A stretch of DNA of 60,049 nt from Nevskia sp. (lineage in GTDB: Bacteria > Pseudomonadota > Gammaproteobacteria > Nevskiales > Nevskiaceae). The stretch's first letter is position 1. Every line of letters begins with the position of its first letter. Positions 8,631 through 20,865 of this stretch are shown here, piece after piece. A program made the position numbers and the translations under genes. Location of the stretch: the NCBI GenBank assembly GCA_031291075.1, contig JARLJS010000122.1:1-60049 (forward strand), in the 5' to 3' direction. Below the pieces are notes generated by a model. The model was not told where the DNA came from. It saw only the letters and a list, made by a program, of their open reading frames with translations, and searched no databases.

Positions 8631-9389
8631 ATGCTTTATCGTATGGAAAAGCTGGTGGGTATGTCGATCAGCGCATCTGACGGAGATATCGGCAAGGTCA
8701 AGGACGTCTATTTTGACGATCATCGCTGGGCCGCGCGCTATCTCGTGGTAGACGTGGGTGGCTGGCTTGAAGACAGGAGCGTGCTGATCTCGCCGTTCGC
8801 CATCGAACGCATCGACTGGGATTATCGCGTCATCCACCTCAATCTAACCAGGCAGCGGATCAAGGATAGTCCGCCTATCGACACGGACAAGCCGGTCTCG
8901 CGGCAGCATGAGATGGAGTTTTACAACTACTACGGCTACCCGGATTATTGGAGCGGCTCCATGCTATGGGGTGCGATGCCTTATCCACTGATGCCGGCGG
9001 TCACCAGTTCATCCGCCAACGTCCCGCTGGCCGCAGGCGCCAAGCCGGCCCCCGCCGATCCGCATCTGCGAAGTGCCCGGGAGGTGACCGGCTATCGCGT
9101 TCAGGCCACGGATGATTCGATCGGGCATCTGCAGGATTTTCTGATCGACGATCAAAGCTGGGGGATACGTTATATCGTCATCGATACGCGCAACTGGTGG
9201 CCGGGAAAGCACGTGGTGATTCCGCCCGAATGGATCAAGCGGCTGGATTGGGCGGGGCTGACCTTGATTGTCGACGTCACGCGCGATGCGGTGCGGGACG
9301 CACCCGAATTCGATCCGGCGCTGGAATTCACGCGTGAGTATGAGGCGAGCCTGTATCGGCACTACCACCGGCCGGCCTACTGGCAGTAA
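8631..9389 (+). CDS. PRC-barrel protein with two PRC-barrel domains
   Basis: 252 aa with two related halves. The first (about residues 1-85) runs through MEKLVGMSISASDGDIGKVKDVYFDD and RYLVVDVGGWLE. The second (about 150-235) runs through AREVTGYRVQATDDSIGHLQDFLIDD and RYIVIDTRNWWPGKHVVI. A Tyr/Trp/Pro-rich linker joins them. PRC-barrels are small beta-barrel modules seen in photosynthetic reaction-centre H subunits, RimM and many stress proteins. No signal peptide is present. The ATG at 8631 follows CTGGAGAAG. It is probably a cytoplasmic stress-associated protein, as its neighbours suggest. Confidence 0.8.
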   Translation: MLYRMEKLVGMSISASDGDIGKVKDVYFDDHRWAARYLVVDVGGWLEDRSVLISPFAIERIDWDYRVIHLNLTRQRIKDSPPIDTDKPVSRQHEMEFYNYYGYPDYWSGSMLWGAMPYPLMPAVTSSSANVPLAAGAKPAPADPHLRSAREVTGYRVQATDDSIGHLQDFLIDDQSWGIRYIVIDTRNWWPGKHVVIPPEWIKRLDWAGLTLIVDVTRDAVRDAPEFDPALEFTREYEASLYRHYHRPAYWQ

Positions 9390-9419
9390 ATCCGTCCCCC
9401 CGGGAGGACTGAATAAGAG

Positions 9420-9452
9420 GGCCCGTCCGCCGAGATATCCCGCGGACGGGCC
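9420..9452. terminator. Hairpin between convergent PRC-barrel and OmpA-family genes
   Basis: An 11-bp perfect GC-rich stem (GGCCCGTCCGC at 9420-9430 with GCGGACGGGCC at 9442-9452) and 11-nt loop lie 31 nt after the PRC-barrel stop. No strong T-run follows on the plus strand. On the minus strand the stem is followed by CTCTTATTC, so it may stop transcription from either side. Confidence 0.5.
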
Positions 9453-9673
9453 AAAATCGAATCCGCGCTGAGCTGTGGCTCGGGGGACACCGAACGGGAG
9501 GCTCGTCGGGGGAGATCTGCGCGTATCCGACTTGCCATCAACGATGGTATGTCTACACGGAATTTTGTTCTGTGCGTTCACGCACACATAGCAGACTCGC
9601 CTGTCGGCAAGGCTGGCGGTCTTTTGCCCGGTGCGGCATACAGGAAGCCCCTGGCTCTGGCACGGACGACGCA

Positions 9674-10642
9674 TCATCTTGTGCCGGAGACCTCGATTTC
9701 CACGCGCCGATCAGGCTGCAAGCAGGCGATCAGTTTCTTGGTCGCCTTCGTGCCCCTGCATTCACCCGGCTTCGTCATGGGATCCGATCCGTCCGTCCCT
9801 TTGGCCGCGATCTTGCCGGGAGGGATTCCCGCGGATTCCACCAGGTAGGTCTTGACGGCTTCGGCGCGCTGCGTCGAAAGCCTCATGTTGTACGCGTGCG
9901 AGCCGATCCGGTCGGTGTGTCCGGTTACGGTGATGACGTCGAAGCTGGCGCCACGCAGATCCGCGGCGAATTGGTCGAGGGCCTGTTTGCCTGCAGGCTT
10001 CACGGTTGCCTTGTTGAAGTCGAATAGAGAATCCGCGGAGAAGGTCACCTTTCTCGGGGGTGGTGGCGGAGGTGGCGGCGGCGGTGCGGCTACCGGCTGG
10101 GGCGCAGGCGCCGCGGCAACAGGTTCGGGCATCGCTGCGCGCGGCGCGGGAGGCGTGTTCCAGAACCGATAGACCAAGCCGGCCGAGGCAAGATCGACGT
10201 CGCCATTGTGGCCGACGGCATCGTCGACGCGGTAGCGTTCGGCCTCGACGCGCAATCCGAGACACTTGATGAAGTCGTATTCGAATCCCAGGCCGAATTT
10301 GTAGTTCGCAGTGCGCGTACGGCGGTCTGGATCGAGTACATTGACCGATCCGCTTCCGGCAAAGGAATCCTTGGCTTCGGCGTAATTCAATCCGAAGCGG
10401 CCGAAGCCGGAGAACCTTTCGGTGATGGGCAGAATGCCCACCAGATCGAAATTCAGGCCCCTGAGCCGGATGTTGCCGGCCAGCGTTCCGGGCGGCGCCG
10501 TGTTAGCCGTAAAGCCGAACCGCCCCAGGTCAAAATAACCGCCTTCAAGGGCAAAATACCTGTAAAACCGATACCCGCCATAGAGCTTGTAGCCGAGGTC
10601 GTGCCCGTCGTTGGCGGAATGGTTGCGTGCTGTTCGCTTGGT
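9674..10642 (-). pseudogene. OmpA-family outer-membrane protein gene lacking its start and signal peptide
   Basis: The open frame encodes an OmpA-like beta-barrel (DLGYKLYGGYRFYRYFAL near the 5' end, later YKFGLGFEYDF and LASAGLVYRFW). A Pro-rich linker and a complete C-terminal peptidoglycan-binding OmpA domain follow (FDFNKATVKP, VTGHTDRIGS, NMRLSTQRAEAVKTYL). Read upstream, the frame meets a TAA at about 10643-10645 with no ATG, GTG or TTG before a GTG at 10441 inside the barrel. A good start (AAGGACCGCC then ATG at 10650, MNKPSEQH) lies in another frame. So the signal peptide and first strands are deleted or out of frame. As it stands the product could not be exported; a sequencing error is the alternative. 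Confidence 0.75.
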
Positions 10643-10650
10643 TTATTCAT

Positions 10651-11221
10651 GGCGGTCCTTACGAGTTCAGGTGGCCCGCGAGAGCGCGGGACGCCCGGAT
10701 TGGGTATAACCTCCGAAGTGATGTTTGAAGCGGAGGCAACCGCTCATTTATGTGCTCAAATGCGCGGACACTCAGTGCGGTATCGCACATAGCAATCGCA
10801 TCATGTGGTGAGCGGCGTAGATGTGTCATCCTTTGTGCGTAGCGCATGGTCTCTGCGGCCCGTCAGCGCCTGGGTGCCAGGCGTGCGCCGGATATTTGTG
10901 AAAGGCGCGGCCGTGCGTCAGTTCCCCAGGCTCCAAACCATGCGGTAGCCACGAGAAGTCTGTCGTTGAAGAGGTTCGTTATGTGCGCTACCAGACAGAC
11001 GCTGCGGGAAATCGAGTGTATTCATATAGATCGCCGCCAGGCCCGAGATCTGTGCGGCTCCGGCCACTTCTCGAAAAGGGTTTGAAGCCGCTACAGCTCG
11101 ATCCGCGCAAGCACCCCATGCGGAGGCGCAGCGGCGTGCGGGCGATCTTTTCGAAAAGCACCGGTTCTTGCCGTGATCCACCTTCCGGCCCATGTTGGAT
11201 TTGAGTTGTCGGACGTAGACG
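10651..11221. other. Long intergenic region before the cyclic glucan synthetase gene
   Basis: About 570 nt without a gene I can support. It presumably holds divergent promoters. Small repeats are visible: GTGCG-GTAT-CGCAC near 10770-10785, and two near-palindromes of the form CTTYTCGAAAAG near 11070 and 11152. A 34-codon frame from an ATG at 10981 has no ribosome-binding site or recognisable product. Confidence 0.4.
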
Positions 11222-14200
11222 ATGAGCGGCGGACACTTGTTCAAGACCTTTATCCCGGCTGCCGCGGCGCGCTCCGGCAGGTGGCGCCGCAGGCGCTTCG
11301 GCCAGGATGAGCCTGACGATCAGACCCCGCTGCGCGCTGAACTCTTCAGCGCCGATCAGATGGAGCAACACGGCAAGGACCTGGCCGGCGCCCACGTTCT
11401 GGGCCGATCCGGTACACGGGACCGGCTGCTGAAGCGACTGGACGAGAATGAGCAGACCCTGATCGGAACCTGCAGCGTACTGACGGCGGCGGTCAAAGCC
11501 AAGCTCCGCATCGCCCCCGCGGGTGAGTGGCTGCTCGACAATTTCTACCTGGTCGAAGAGCAGATACGCACCGCCAGGCAGCATCTGCCCAAGGGCTACA
11601 GCCGGGAATTGCCGCGCCTGGCGCTAGGTCCGTCCGCCGGCCTGCCGCGCGTCTACGACCTCGCGCTGGAGACGATTTCCCACGGCGACGGGCGCATCGA
11701 TTCGGAAACGCTCGGTCGCTTCGTTGCGGCGTATCAATCGGTCACGCCGCTCGCGCTGGGCGAGTTGTGGGCGATCCCGATCATGCTGCGCCTGGCGCTG
11801 ATCGAGAATCTGCGCCGTGTCGGTACGCGCATCACCGCCGCCAGGATCCACCTGAACCAGGCGCAAGACTGGGCGAACCGGATGATGGAGATCGCCGAAA
11901 GCGACCCGAAGAGCCTGATCCTGGTGATTGCAGACATGGCGCGGTCGAACCCGCCGATGGTCAGCCCGTTTGTCGCCGAATTGGTGCGCCGCCTGCAGGG
12001 CCATGGACCGGCACTGGCCCTGCCGCTCACCTGGATCGAGCAACGGCTCGCCGAATCGAGCCTCACGATCGAGCAGATGGTACTGTCGGAGAACCAGCAG
12101 CAGGCGGCGGACCAGGTGTCGATCAGCAATAGCATCGGCAGTCTCCGCTTCCTCGGGGCGATGGACTGGCGCGTGTTCGTCGAGACGATGAGCTTCGTCG
12201 AACGGGTGCTGCTGGAGGACTTCGGCGGCGTTTATCGCGAAATGGACTTCGCCACGCGCGACCGTTACCGCCATGTCGTCGACAAGCTGGCGAAACGCAG
12301 TCCATTGTCTGAACCGGAAGTTGCGCGTGAAGCGGTCAGGCTGGCCCATCGCAGCGTCGCCGAGGACGGCGGCGGCGATCATACCGCGCACGTCGGCTAT
12401 TACCTCGTCGATCGGGGATTGCCGCAGCTGGAGCACGCGGTCAAGGCACGCCCTTCCGTCGTGCAACTGGCGCGGAGGTGGATCGGCCGCGCCCCGCTGG
12501 TTTTGCATCTGGGTTCCATCCTGCTGATGGCGGCGTTCTTCGCCGGATGCCTGCTGGCACGGGCGCATGCCGACGGCGTGGACGGATGGCGGCTCGTATT
12601 GCTTGGAATCCCGGCGCTGCTGGGTGCCAGCCAACTGGCGTCGGCGCTGACGAACTGGCTTGCGACCTTGCTGACGACGCCGCAACTATTGCCGCGCATG
12701 GACTTCTCGCGGGGGCTTCCGCCGGACATGCGCACCCTGGTGGTGATCCCGACGCTGCTCGGCAGCGCACAGAACGTCGATGAGCTGCTCGATGCGCTTG
12801 AAGTCCGGTTCCTGGGAAACCGGGACGAACACCTGCACTTCGGCCTGCTCACCGATTTCCCGGACGCGCAGGAGGAAACGCTGGCGCAGGACGAGCCGCT
12901 GTTGCGCATGGCCCGTGATGGAATCGAGAAGCTGAACGGAAAATACCGGGATGGAGGGAGCGACAGGTTCTTCCTGTTCCATCGCCCGCGCCGCTGGAAC
13001 CCGCCGGAGCGGACCTGGATGGGCTACGAACGCAAGCGGGGCAAGCTCGCCGACTTGAACGCGGCGCTGCGCGGCGGCGGACTGGAGCACTTTTCACTCG
13101 TCGGCGGCGGCATCGAAGCGCTGTCGAACGTGAGATATGTCATTACGCTGGATACCGACACGCAGCTGCCGCGCGACGCGGCCCGGCAGTTCGTCGGCGC
13201 CATGGCGCACCCCTTGAATCGTCCGCGCTACGACGAGGTCAGGCAGCGCGTCTGCGGCGGCTACGGCATTCTGCAGCCGAGCATGGCCGCGAGCCTGTCC
13301 GGGGCAAACCGGTCGCGCTATGCGCAACTGTGCGGCAGCGAGCCCGGCATCGATCCGTATACGCGCTCGGTCTCCGACGTTTACCAGGATTTGTTCGGCG
13401 AGGGCTCGTTCATCGGCAAGGGCATCTACGACGTGGATGCGTTCGAGCGCACGCTCAAGGGACGCTTTCCCGACAATCGGATTCTCAGCCACGATCTGCT
13501 GGAGGGCTGCTACGCGCGCTCCGGGCTGCTGAGCGACGTGCATCTGTTCGAGGAGTATCCCGCCCGCTACCAGGACGACGTGAAGCGCCAGCACCGCTGG
13601 ATCCGCGGCGACTGGCAGATCGCGCACTGGCTGTTGTCGTACATCCCCGGCCCGGACGGGCGGAAGCTGCGGAATCCGCTGTCGGCGCTGTCGTGCTGGA
13701 AGATTTTCGACAACCTGCGGCGCAGTCTCGTCCCTGGGGCTTCGACGCTGCTGCTGCTTCTCGGCTGGTCCGTGCTGCCCCGACCGTGGCTCTGGACCCT
13801 GGCGGTGGTCGGCGTCGTCCTGATCCCCCCTTTGCTGGTCTGCCTGGTGGACGGGCTGCGCAAACCCGGGCAAATGTCCCTGCGCCAACATCTGGCGTCC
13901 GTACTGCATTCGGCGGGACGCAACTTCGCGCTGGCCGGGTTCAGGATCGCATGCCTTCCGTACGAGGCACAGGTCAGCCTGGACGCGATCCTGCGCACGG
14001 CCTGGCGCATGCTGGTCGTGCACCGGCGGCTGCTGGAATGGAGTGTGTCCGGCGGACAGGCGCACCAACCCGAAGGCGGAATCGCGACATCGTACCGGTC
14101 GATGTGGATCGCCCCTGTCGCCGCCGTCACCGCGGCCGCGGTGGCCGTCTGGCGGGCCAGGCCCGATGCGCTGGCTGCCGCCGCGCCGGTTCTGTGCCTG

Positions 14201-17200
14201 TGGCTGGCGGCCCCGGCTATTGCGTGGTGGATCAGCCGGCCGCTGGCTCGCCGCAAGGCCAGGCTGGCGGCGGGCCAGGTGATCTTCCTGCGCAAAATCG
14301 CCCGCAAGACCTGGGCGTTCTTCGAGCGCTTCGTCGTCGCCGGGGAGCATTGGCTTCCGCCCGACAACTTTCAGGAGCACCCCGGTCCGGAGATCGCGCA
14401 TCGCACCTCGCCGACCAACATGGGACTGGCGCTGCTGGCGAATCTGGCCGCCTCCGACTTCGGCTACATACCGGCGGGATCGCTGATCGAGCGCACCGCG
14501 AAAACGTTCGACACGATGGCGGCGCTGGAGCGCCACCAGGGGCATTTCTACAACTGGTACGACACCCGGTCCCTGAGGCCGCTATCTCCCCGTTACATCT
14601 CATCGGTGGACAGCGGCAATCTCGCCGGCCATCTGCTCACCTTGCGTTCGGGTCTGCTCGCCCTGCCTGATCAAGAGATCGTTGGAACGCGCCTGTTCGA
14701 TGGACTGGCCGATACGCTCGGCATTCTTACCGACGCCCTCGCCGATGCCGCGCTCGCACCGGGCCAGGCGACGCTCGCCCGATTGCAGGCGCTGCTGGAT
14801 GCCGCCTGCGCCCTGCGTCCAGCGACGCTGCAGGCAGTATTGCAATGTCTCGAATCGTTGGCAGGCTGCACGGCGACGATGAGCGCAGCGTTCGGCACCG
14901 AATCTGAGGGTGAGGCGCTGGAGTGGGCGGGCGTGTTCCTGCAGCAGTGCCGGGATGCGCTCGACGAGTTGACGTTTCTCGCGCCATGGCTGGCGCTGCC
15001 TTGCGCCCCTGACGGTTTGAGCAAGCTCACGGGCCTGGACGACATCCCGACGCTGCGCGGCCTGGCGGGACGCGCCGTCAGCTTGCTGCCCGCCATCGAT
15101 GCCCGGCTCGACCAGGATATGACGGTGCCGGAACGGGGCTGGCTGATCGAGCTTCGCAGACATATCGGCACGGCGAGCGACCGGGCGGCGGAGCGCATCG
15201 CGGCCGGCGACCGCCTGGCGCGGCAGGCGACCGGATTCGCGACGATGGAGTACGGGTTCCTGTACGACGGGGCACGCCATCTGCTGTCGATCGGCTACAA
15301 CGTCGACGAGCAGCGGCGGGATGCCAGCTTCTACGATCTGCTTGCCTCGGAGGCGAGGTTGAGCACTTTCGTCGCCGTCGCCCAGGGACAACTGCCGCAG
15401 GAAAGCTGGTTTGCGCTGGACCGTTTGCTGACGACTGCCGGCGGCGGCCCGGTCCTGGTGTCGTGGAGCGGCTCGATGTTCGAGTACTTGATGCCGCTGC
15501 TGGTTATGCCGGCCTACGACGGCACGCTGCTCGACCAGACCTGCCAGGAAGCGGTGGCGCGGCAGATCGCATACGGTAGCCAGCGCTCCTTGCCGTGGGG
15601 CGTGTCGGAGTCCGGCTACAACACCCTTGATGCGAGCCTTGCGTACCAATACCGGGCGTTCGGCGTGCCGGGCCTCGGGTTGAGGCGCGGCCTGGCGGAG
15701 GATTTGGTCATCGCTCCGTATGCGTCTGCGCTGGCCCTGATGGTCGCGCCCGAAGCGGCGTGCGCGAATCTGCAGCGGCTGGCGGCCGGCGGGTTCGAGG
15801 GCCGGTTCGGGTTCTACGAGGCCATCGACTACACGCCCTCGCGGCTGGCCCGCGGCCAATCGAGCGCCGTGGTGCGGTCGTTCATGGCGCATCACCAGGG
15901 CATGACCCTGCTCTCGCTCGCGTATCTGATCCTGGACCGGCCGATGCAGCGGCGTTTCGAATCGGAACCTTTGTTCCAGGCAACCCTGCTGCTGCTGCAG
16001 GAACGGATTCCGAAGAGCTCCGGTCATTACACGCGCGTTACCGAATCGGCCGAAGGCCGCGCTTTCACGGATGCTCCGGAAAGGTCGGCGCTGGCGCCCA
16101 TCGGCGCGGATACGCCGACGCCTGAGGTGCAGCTGCTGTCGAATGGCCGCTACCACGTCATGGTCACCAACTCCGGCGGCGGCTACAGCCGTTGGAAGGA
16201 TTTCGCGGTCACCCGCTGGCGGGAAGACGCCACCTGCGACAACTGGGGCACGTTTCTTTATCTCCGTGATGTCGCCAGCGGCGAGTTCTGGTCGGCCACC
16301 CACCAGCCGACGCTCAAGCGGGCGGAGAGCTACGAGGCGGTATTCTCCGAGGGCCGCGTCGAATACCGCCGCCGCGATCACGACTATGAGACGTACTCCG
16401 AGATTGCCGTCTCGCCGGAAGACGACATCGAGCTGCGCAGGGTGCGCATCACCAACCGTTCACGCACGCGCAGAACGATCGAGGTCACCAGCTACGCGGA
16501 AGTGGTGCTCGCCCCGCCAGCCGCGGACATGATGCAGCCTTCGTTCGGAAACCTGTTCGTGCAGACGGAAATCATGGGTGCCCGCCGCGCCGTTCTCTGC
16601 ACGCGGCGGCCGCGCTCCGTCGGCGAACATACGCCGTGGATGCTTCACCTGCTGGCAGCGCACGGCACGGATATTGGCGAGGTGTCCTACGAAACCGATC
16701 GCATGCGCTTTATAGGCCGCGGGCGCACCGTCGCGGCGCCACAGGCGATGACTGGAGCCGCCGCGCTGTCCGGCAGCGAGGGGTCGGTGCTGGATCCGAT
16801 CGTCGCCATCCGCTGCCGGATTGTGCTCGATCCCGATCAAACCGCAACGATCGATCTGGTCTCCGGTGCCGGGGAAAGCCGCGATGCGTGCGTCGCGCTG
16901 GTCGACAAATACCAGGACCGGCACCTCGCCGACCGCGTGTTCGATCTTGCCTGGACGCACAGCGGTGTGATGCTGCGCCAGATCAACGCCGACCAATCCG
17001 ACGTGCAGCTTTATACGCGCCTTGCCGGCTCCGTCCTCTACGCCAATACCTCGTTGCGTGCCGAGGCCGCCGTAATGATCCAGAACCGGCGCTCCCAGTC
17101 CGGTCTCTGGGGCTACGCAATTTCCGGCGACCTGCCGATCGTGCTGCTGAAGATCACCGATATCGCCCATGTCGATCTGGCCCGCCAACTGATCCAGTGC

Positions 17201-20032
17201 CATGCCTACTGGCGACTGAAAGGCCTGGCGGTGGATCTGGTGATCTGGAACGAGGACCACGGTGGCTACCGCCAGCAGATCCAGGACCGGATCATGGGAC
17301 TGATCGCCACCGGCACCGAGGCCAATGCGATCGACCGGCCCGGCGGCATCTTCGTACGCTCCGCCGAGCATATTCCGAACGAGGACCGCATTCTGCTGCA
17401 GGCGGTCGCGCGTGCCATCATCGCCGACGGCCGCGGAACGCTGGCGGAGCAGGTCAACCGCCGCGGCCTGGCGGACAAGAGGATGGCACGCTTGACGCCC
17501 AGCAGGCCGCATCGTGCCGAATCCACGGTCTTGCCCGACAGGCCGCGACCGGACCTCATCCTCCGCAACCACCTGGGGGGATTCACCGCCGACGGCAGCG
17601 AGTACGTGATCACCACCGCGCAGGCGCAAATGACGCCGGCTCCCTGGGTCAACGTGCTCGCCAACCCGCGCTTCGGGACAGTCGTGTCGGAGAGCGGTCT
17701 CGGCTACACCTGGAGCGAAAACGCCCACGAATTCCGGCTGACGCCATGGAGCGACGATCCGGTCGGCGCCTCGGGCGGAGAGGCCATCTACTTGCGCGAC
17801 GAGGAATCCGGGCACTTCTGGTCGCCAACGCCGCAGCCCTGCGGCGGAGCGGCGCCATTCCTCAGCCGGCACGGATTCGGCTACAGCGTGTTCGAACACA
17901 CCGCCGGCGGCATCCGTTCGGAATTATGGGTTTACGTCGACCTGGAGGAATCGGTCAAGTTCTCGGTGCTCAAGGTGCGGAACGGCTCGGGCCGGATGCG
18001 GCGGCTCTCCGCCACCGGTTACGTCGAGTGGGTGCTCGGCGACCTGCGGCCGAAATCGGCCATGCACGTGGTCACGGAAATCGACGCGGCCAGCGGCGCG
18101 CTGTTCGCGCGCAATGCCTACAACACCGAATTCGGCGAGCGGGTCGCCTTCTTCGACGTCGACAGCCTGTCGCGCAGCCTGAGCGGCGACCGCACCGAGT
18201 TCCTCGGGCGCAACGGCACGCTGCGGAATCCCGACGTGATGACCCGGTCGCGGCTTTCCGGCAGGCTCGGCGCGGCCCTGGACCCTTGCGGCGCAATACA
18301 GGTTCCGTTCGATCTGGCGGATGGCCAGGAGCGCGAGATCATCTTCAGGCTTGGCGCGGGTCGCGACCGCGATCACGCCCGCGAACTGGCACGGCGGCTG
18401 CGCAAGCCGGGCTCGGCACGCGCCGCGCTGGAGAAGGTGGAGAAATACTGGAAGCACACCCTGGGAGCCGTGCGGGTCGAAACGCCCGATCCGGCCCTGA
18501 ACGTCCTGACCAACGGCTGGCTGCTCTACCAGACCTTGGCCTGCCGTATCTGGGCGCGCAGCGGCTACTACCAGTCGGGCGGCGCTTTCGGCTTCCGCGA
18601 CCAGCTACAGGACGTGATGGCGCTGGTGCACGCGGAGCCCGGGCTGGTACGCGAGCACCTGCTGCGTTGCGCGGAGCGCCAGTTCCCGGAGGGCGACGTC
18701 CAGCACTGGTGGCATCCGCCAGGCGGACGCGGCGTGCGCACGCGCTGTTCGGACGACTACCTGTGGCTGCCGCTGGCGACCTGCCGCTACGTACTGAGCA
18801 CCGGCGACACCGGCGTGCTCGAGGAAAGCGCGCACTTTCTCAACGGCCGTCCGCTCGGTGCCGAGGAAGAGTCGTACTACGACCAGCCCGGTCGCTCCGC
18901 GGAAGCGGCAAGCCTGTACCAGCATTGTGTGCGTGCAATCCTGCACGGCCTGCGATTCGGCGAGCACGGCTTGCCGCTGATGGGCTCCGGCGACTGGAAC
19001 GATGGCATGAACCTGGTGGGCATCCACGGCAAAGGCGAAAGCGTCTGGCTCGGATTCTTTCTCTACGAGGTGTTGTCGTCTTTCGCCAAGCTTGCGGCCA
19101 TCCACGGCGACCCGGCTTTCGTCGAACGGTGCCGTCGGGAAGCCGCGCAACTGCGGCGGAATATAGAGCAGCACGCCTGGGACGGCGAATGGTACCGCCG
19201 TGCCTGGTTCGACGACGGCTCGCCCCTCGGCTCCTCCGCCAACCCCGAATGTTCGATCGATTCCATCGCGCAAAGCTGGTCGGTGCTGTCGGGCGCGGCT
19301 ACCCCTGAGCATGCGCGCGCGGCGATGGCCGCGGTGGATCGGCGCCTGGTACGCCGCGATCGCGGCCTGATCCAGCTGCTTGACCCGCCGTTCGACAAGT
19401 CGGCGATGAACCCGGGCTACATCAAGGGTTACGTCCCCGGCGTGCGCGAGAACGGCGGACAGTACACGCACGCTGCGGTGTGGGCTGCGATGGCGTTCGC
19501 CGCCATGGGCGACAGCCGCCGCGCCTGGGAGTTGCTGGCGCTGATCAACCCGGTGAACCAAGCGCTGACCATGCAGGCGGTGGTCGCTTACAAGACCGAG
19601 CCTTATGCGGTCGCCGCGGATGTCTACGCCGTGCCGCCGCATACCGGCCGCGGTGGCTGGACGTGGTACACCGGCTCCGCCGGCTGGCTGTATCGCCTGA
19701 TCATCGAATCACTGCTGGGACTGAAGCTGGAAGACGGCAGCCTGCGTTTCACGCCGTGCCTCCCCGAGGATTGGAGAACATTCTCGCTGCGCTACCGTCA
19801 TCGCGACACGACGTACCAGATCGTCGTCCTGCAAACGCCTGCCGCGGAAGGAACGACGGCCACGACGACGACCGTCACGCTCGACGGCATCGCGCGAGCG
19901 GATGGCGCCATTCCGCTGACGGACGATCGCGGAAGACACCTGGTGGAAGTGAAAATCGACCGCGCTCGCGCTGACGACGAAAGGGCGTGGCCTGCGCGTC
20001 ATGGCAAAGAACCGGAGAAAGTCCGTTATTGA
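11222..20032 (+). CDS. ndvB: Cyclic beta-1,2-glucan synthetase
   Basis: 2936 aa, matching the ~2800-2900 aa NdvB/ChvB/Cgs family that builds periplasmic cyclic beta-1,2-glucan from UDP-glucose. In order: an N-terminal region; membrane segments near residue 430; the glycosyltransferase (TLDTDTQLP with D644/D646, [21 protein letters not shown] near 790-798); further membrane segments to about 1010; and a glucoamylase-like domain ([22 protein letters not shown] near 1105). Two beta-sandwich/GH94 phosphorylase-like regions follow, starting near 1640 and 2150, with GDWNDGMN near 2590. These domains initiate, elongate, set length and cyclise. The glucan acts in osmoadaptation and host interaction in rhizobia and Brucella. 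No ndvA/chvA exporter is nearby. The ribosome-binding site is weak. Confidence 0.93.
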   Translation: MSGGHLFKTFIPAAAARSGRWRRRRFGQDEPDDQTPLRAELFSADQMEQHGKDLAGAHVLGRSGTRDRLLKRLDENEQTLIGTCSVLTAAVKAKLRIAPAGEWLLDNFYLVEEQIRTARQHLPKGYSRELPRLALGPSAGLPRVYDLALETISHGDGRIDSETLGRFVAAYQSVTPLALGELWAIPIMLRLALIENLRRVGTRITAARIHLNQAQDWANRMMEIAESDPKSLILVIADMARSNPPMVSPFVAELVRRLQGHGPALALPLTWIEQRLAESSLTIEQMVLSENQQQAADQVSISNSIGSLRFLGAMDWRVFVETMSFVERVLLEDFGGVYREMDFATRDRYRHVVDKLAKRSPLSEPEVAREAVRLAHRSVAEDGGGDHTAHVGYYLVDRGLPQLEHAVKARPSVVQLARRWIGRAPLVLHLGSILLMAAFFAGCLLARAHADGVDGWRLVLLGIPALLGASQLASALTNWLATLLTTPQLLPRMDFSRGLPPDMRTLVVIPTLLGSAQNVDELLDALEVRFLGNRDEHLHFGLLTDFPDAQEETLAQDEPLLRMARDGIEKLNGKYRDGGSDRFFLFHRPRRWNPPERTWMGYERKRGKLADLNAALRGGGLEHFSLVGGGIEALSNVRYVITLDTDTQLPRDAARQFVGAMAHPLNRPRYDEVRQRVCGGYGILQPSMAASLSGANRSRYAQLCGSEPGIDPYTRSVSDVYQDLFGEGSFIGKGIYDVDAFERTLKGRFPDNRILSHDLLEGCYARSGLLSDVHLFEEYPARYQDDVKRQHRWIRGDWQIAHWLLSYIPGPDGRKLRNPLSALSCWKIFDNLRRSLVPGASTLLLLLGWSVLPRPWLWTLAVVGVVLIPPLLVCLVDGLRKPGQMSLRQHLASVLHSAGRNFALAGFRIACLPYEAQVSLDAILRTAWRMLVVHRRLLEWSVSGGQAHQPEGGIATSYRSMWIAPVAAVTAAAVAVWRARPDALAAAAPVLCLWLAAPAIAWWISRPLARRKARLAAGQVIFLRKIARKTWAFFERFVVAGEHWLPPDNFQEHPGPEIAHRTSPTNMGLALLANLAASDFGYIPAGSLIERTAKTFDTMAALERHQGHFYNWYDTRSLRPLSPRYISSVDSGNLAGHLLTLRSGLLALPDQEIVGTRLFDGLADTLGILTDALADAALAPGQATLARLQALLDAACALRPATLQAVLQCLESLAGCTATMSAAFGTESEGEALEWAGVFLQQCRDALDELTFLAPWLALPCAPDGLSKLTGLDDIPTLRGLAGRAVSLLPAIDARLDQDMTVPERGWLIELRRHIGTASDRAAERIAAGDRLARQATGFATMEYGFLYDGARHLLSIGYNVDEQRRDASFYDLLASEARLSTFVAVAQGQLPQESWFALDRLLTTAGGGPVLVSWSGSMFEYLMPLLVMPAYDGTLLDQTCQEAVARQIAYGSQRSLPWGVSESGYNTLDASLAYQYRAFGVPGLGLRRGLAEDLVIAPYASALALMVAPEAACANLQRLAAGGFEGRFGFYEAIDYTPSRLARGQSSAVVRSFMAHHQGMTLLSLAYLILDRPMQRRFESEPLFQATLLLLQERIPKSSGHYTRVTESAEGRAFTDAPERSALAPIGADTPTPEVQLLSNGRYHVMVTNSGGGYSRWKDFAVTRWREDATCDNWGTFLYLRDVASGEFWSATHQPTLKRAESYEAVFSEGRVEYRRRDHDYETYSEIAVSPEDDIELRRVRITNRSRTRRTIEVTSYAEVVLAPPAADMMQPSFGNLFVQTEIMGARRAVLCTRRPRSVGEHTPWMLHLLAAHGTDIGEVSYETDRMRFIGRGRTVAAPQAMTGAAALSGSEGSVLDPIVAIRCRIVLDPDQTATIDLVSGAGESRDACVALVDKYQDRHLADRVFDLAWTHSGVMLRQINADQSDVQLYTRLAGSVLYANTSLRAEAAVMIQNRRSQSGLWGYAISGDLPIVLLKITDIAHVDLARQLIQCHAYWRLKGLAVDLVIWNEDHGGYRQQIQDRIMGLIATGTEANAIDRPGGIFVRSAEHIPNEDRILLQAVARAIIADGRGTLAEQVNRRGLADKRMARLTPSRPHRAESTVLPDRPRPDLILRNHLGGFTADGSEYVITTAQAQMTPAPWVNVLANPRFGTVVSESGLGYTWSENAHEFRLTPWSDDPVGASGGEAIYLRDEESGHFWSPTPQPCGGAAPFLSRHGFGYSVFEHTAGGIRSELWVYVDLEESVKFSVLKVRNGSGRMRRLSATGYVEWVLGDLRPKSAMHVVTEIDAASGALFARNAYNTEFGERVAFFDVDSLSRSLSGDRTEFLGRNGTLRNPDVMTRSRLSGRLGAALDPCGAIQVPFDLADGQEREIIFRLGAGRDRDHARELARRLRKPGSARAALEKVEKYWKHTLGAVRVETPDPALNVLTNGWLLYQTLACRIWARSGYYQSGGAFGFRDQLQDVMALVHAEPGLVREHLLRCAERQFPEGDVQHWWHPPGGRGVRTRCSDDYLWLPLATCRYVLSTGDTGVLEESAHFLNGRPLGAEEESYYDQPGRSAEAASLYQHCVRAILHGLRFGEHGLPLMGSGDWNDGMNLVGIHGKGESVWLGFFLYEVLSSFAKLAAIHGDPAFVERCRREAAQLRRNIEQHAWDGEWYRRAWFDDGSPLGSSANPECSIDSIAQSWSVLSGAATPEHARAAMAAVDRRLVRRDRGLIQLLDPPFDKSAMNPGYIKGYVPGVRENGGQYTHAAVWAAMAFAAMGDSRRAWELLALINPVNQALTMQAVVAYKTEPYAVAADVYAVPPHTGRGGWTWYTGSAGWLYRLIIESLLGLKLEDGSLRFTPCLPEDWRTFSLRYRHRDTTYQIVVLQTPAAEGTTATTTTVTLDGIARADGAIPLTDDRGRHLVEVKIDRARADDERAWPARHGKEPEKVRY

Positions 20033-20221
20033 GGCGGCCGGAATGAACTTGAAGGAAAGCAGTGGTGGTTGGGCAGTCTTTTACCCCCGGGGTGCGCGCA
20101 GGCCGCCTCGATGGGCCTCCAAAACGGCCTGAACACAGAGATCCATCTGCGCGCTGGCGAACAGACTTTTTCAACGCTTGGGCGCAGGATTGAAAACCCG
20201 CCGACGAACGGAGACATCTCG

Positions 20222-20674
20222 ATGAAAACCAATACGCAGATTCAGCAGCACGTGCCTGCGAACCGGAAGCGCAAGCCCTCGGTCAGCGCCTCCGAGTTCG
20301 GTGCGGAGGTCAGGAAGGGCGTAGTGACCCTGGCCGGGCATGTATACAGCGTCAACGCCTTCAACGTCAGGTCGTTCGCCGAGTCTTTTCTGAAGAGCCC
20401 GCTGGCCAACGCAATGCTCGAGCGCGGCGAACCGTTGAAATTCTTTTTGCCAATCCGGCGCAGTGACTGCGCCGAGTGGGGCGGTGTCGACATCACGATC
20501 GCCGGCGTGACGAAGGAGCGGATCGCCAGGGAGGAGCGGGAAGCCCATGCTCCCATACAGCACGGCAATGGCTACTCCGACAACCCACACGGCCCGCTGA
20601 AGCCAGGGGACTACGGCGTGCACTCATGGCCGCGCACGACGGAGCTCATGAAAAATGGTCCTGGCAAGCGCTGA
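20222..20674 (+). CDS. Hybrid protein with an N-terminal BON-like half-domain
   Basis: 150 aa. The start MKTNTQIQQHV and the segment PSVSASEFGAEVRKGVVTLAGHV match the first half of BON domains in periplasmic stress proteins of the OsmY type. Where BON proteins normally read LDELKWE it reads PANRKRK, and after AGHV the BON pattern is lost. The remaining ~100 residues (from YSVNAFNVRSFAESF on) match nothing I recognise, and no signal peptide is present. GGAGACATCTCG precedes the ATG. It looks like a decayed or recombined BON gene joined to another sequence; whether the product is functional is doubtful. Confidence 0.5.
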   Translation: MKTNTQIQQHVPANRKRKPSVSASEFGAEVRKGVVTLAGHVYSVNAFNVRSFAESFLKSPLANAMLERGEPLKFFLPIRRSDCAEWGGVDITIAGVTKERIAREEREAHAPIQHGNGYSDNPHGPLKPGDYGVHSWPRTTELMKNGPGKR

Positions 20675-20800
20675 TCGACTCGCCGGGGACGCCAACTCGT
20701 CGCCCTTCAGCCCCAGCGTTTTGTCCGGATAGTGGCCACAGTGCGGTGCCCCTCGCGTTCGTACCGAGGGACTACCGAATTTGCACCAAAAGCAGAGTCA

Positions 20801-20819
20801 GCGGCCTAAGGCGGCCTAA
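20801..20819. repeat. Tandem 10-bp direct repeat near the tRNA-Ser 3' flank
   Basis: GCGGCCTAAG is followed directly by GCGGCCTAAC. It lies in the 190-nt gap between the BON-like gene and tRNA-Ser. A function is not evident. Confidence 0.4.
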
Positions 20820-20839
20820 CACCGAAACTGCTGCTTTGC

Positions 20840-20864
20840 CTCTAACATATTGATCTTGTTAGAG
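20840..20864 (-). terminator. Hairpin immediately 3' of tRNA-Ser
   Basis: A perfect 8-bp stem (CTCTAACA at 20840-20847 with TGTTAGAG at 20857-20864) and 9-nt loop begin one base past the tRNA CCA on the minus strand. There is no T-run after it, so it may be a terminator, a 3' processing barrier, or a trace of an attachment site. Confidence 0.45.
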
Positions 20865-20865
20865 T

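Noticed and set aside
10846-11085. Small open frames between the ompA remnant and the glucan synthetase
   Set aside because: No ribosome-binding site, no recognisable product, frames overlap in several registers.
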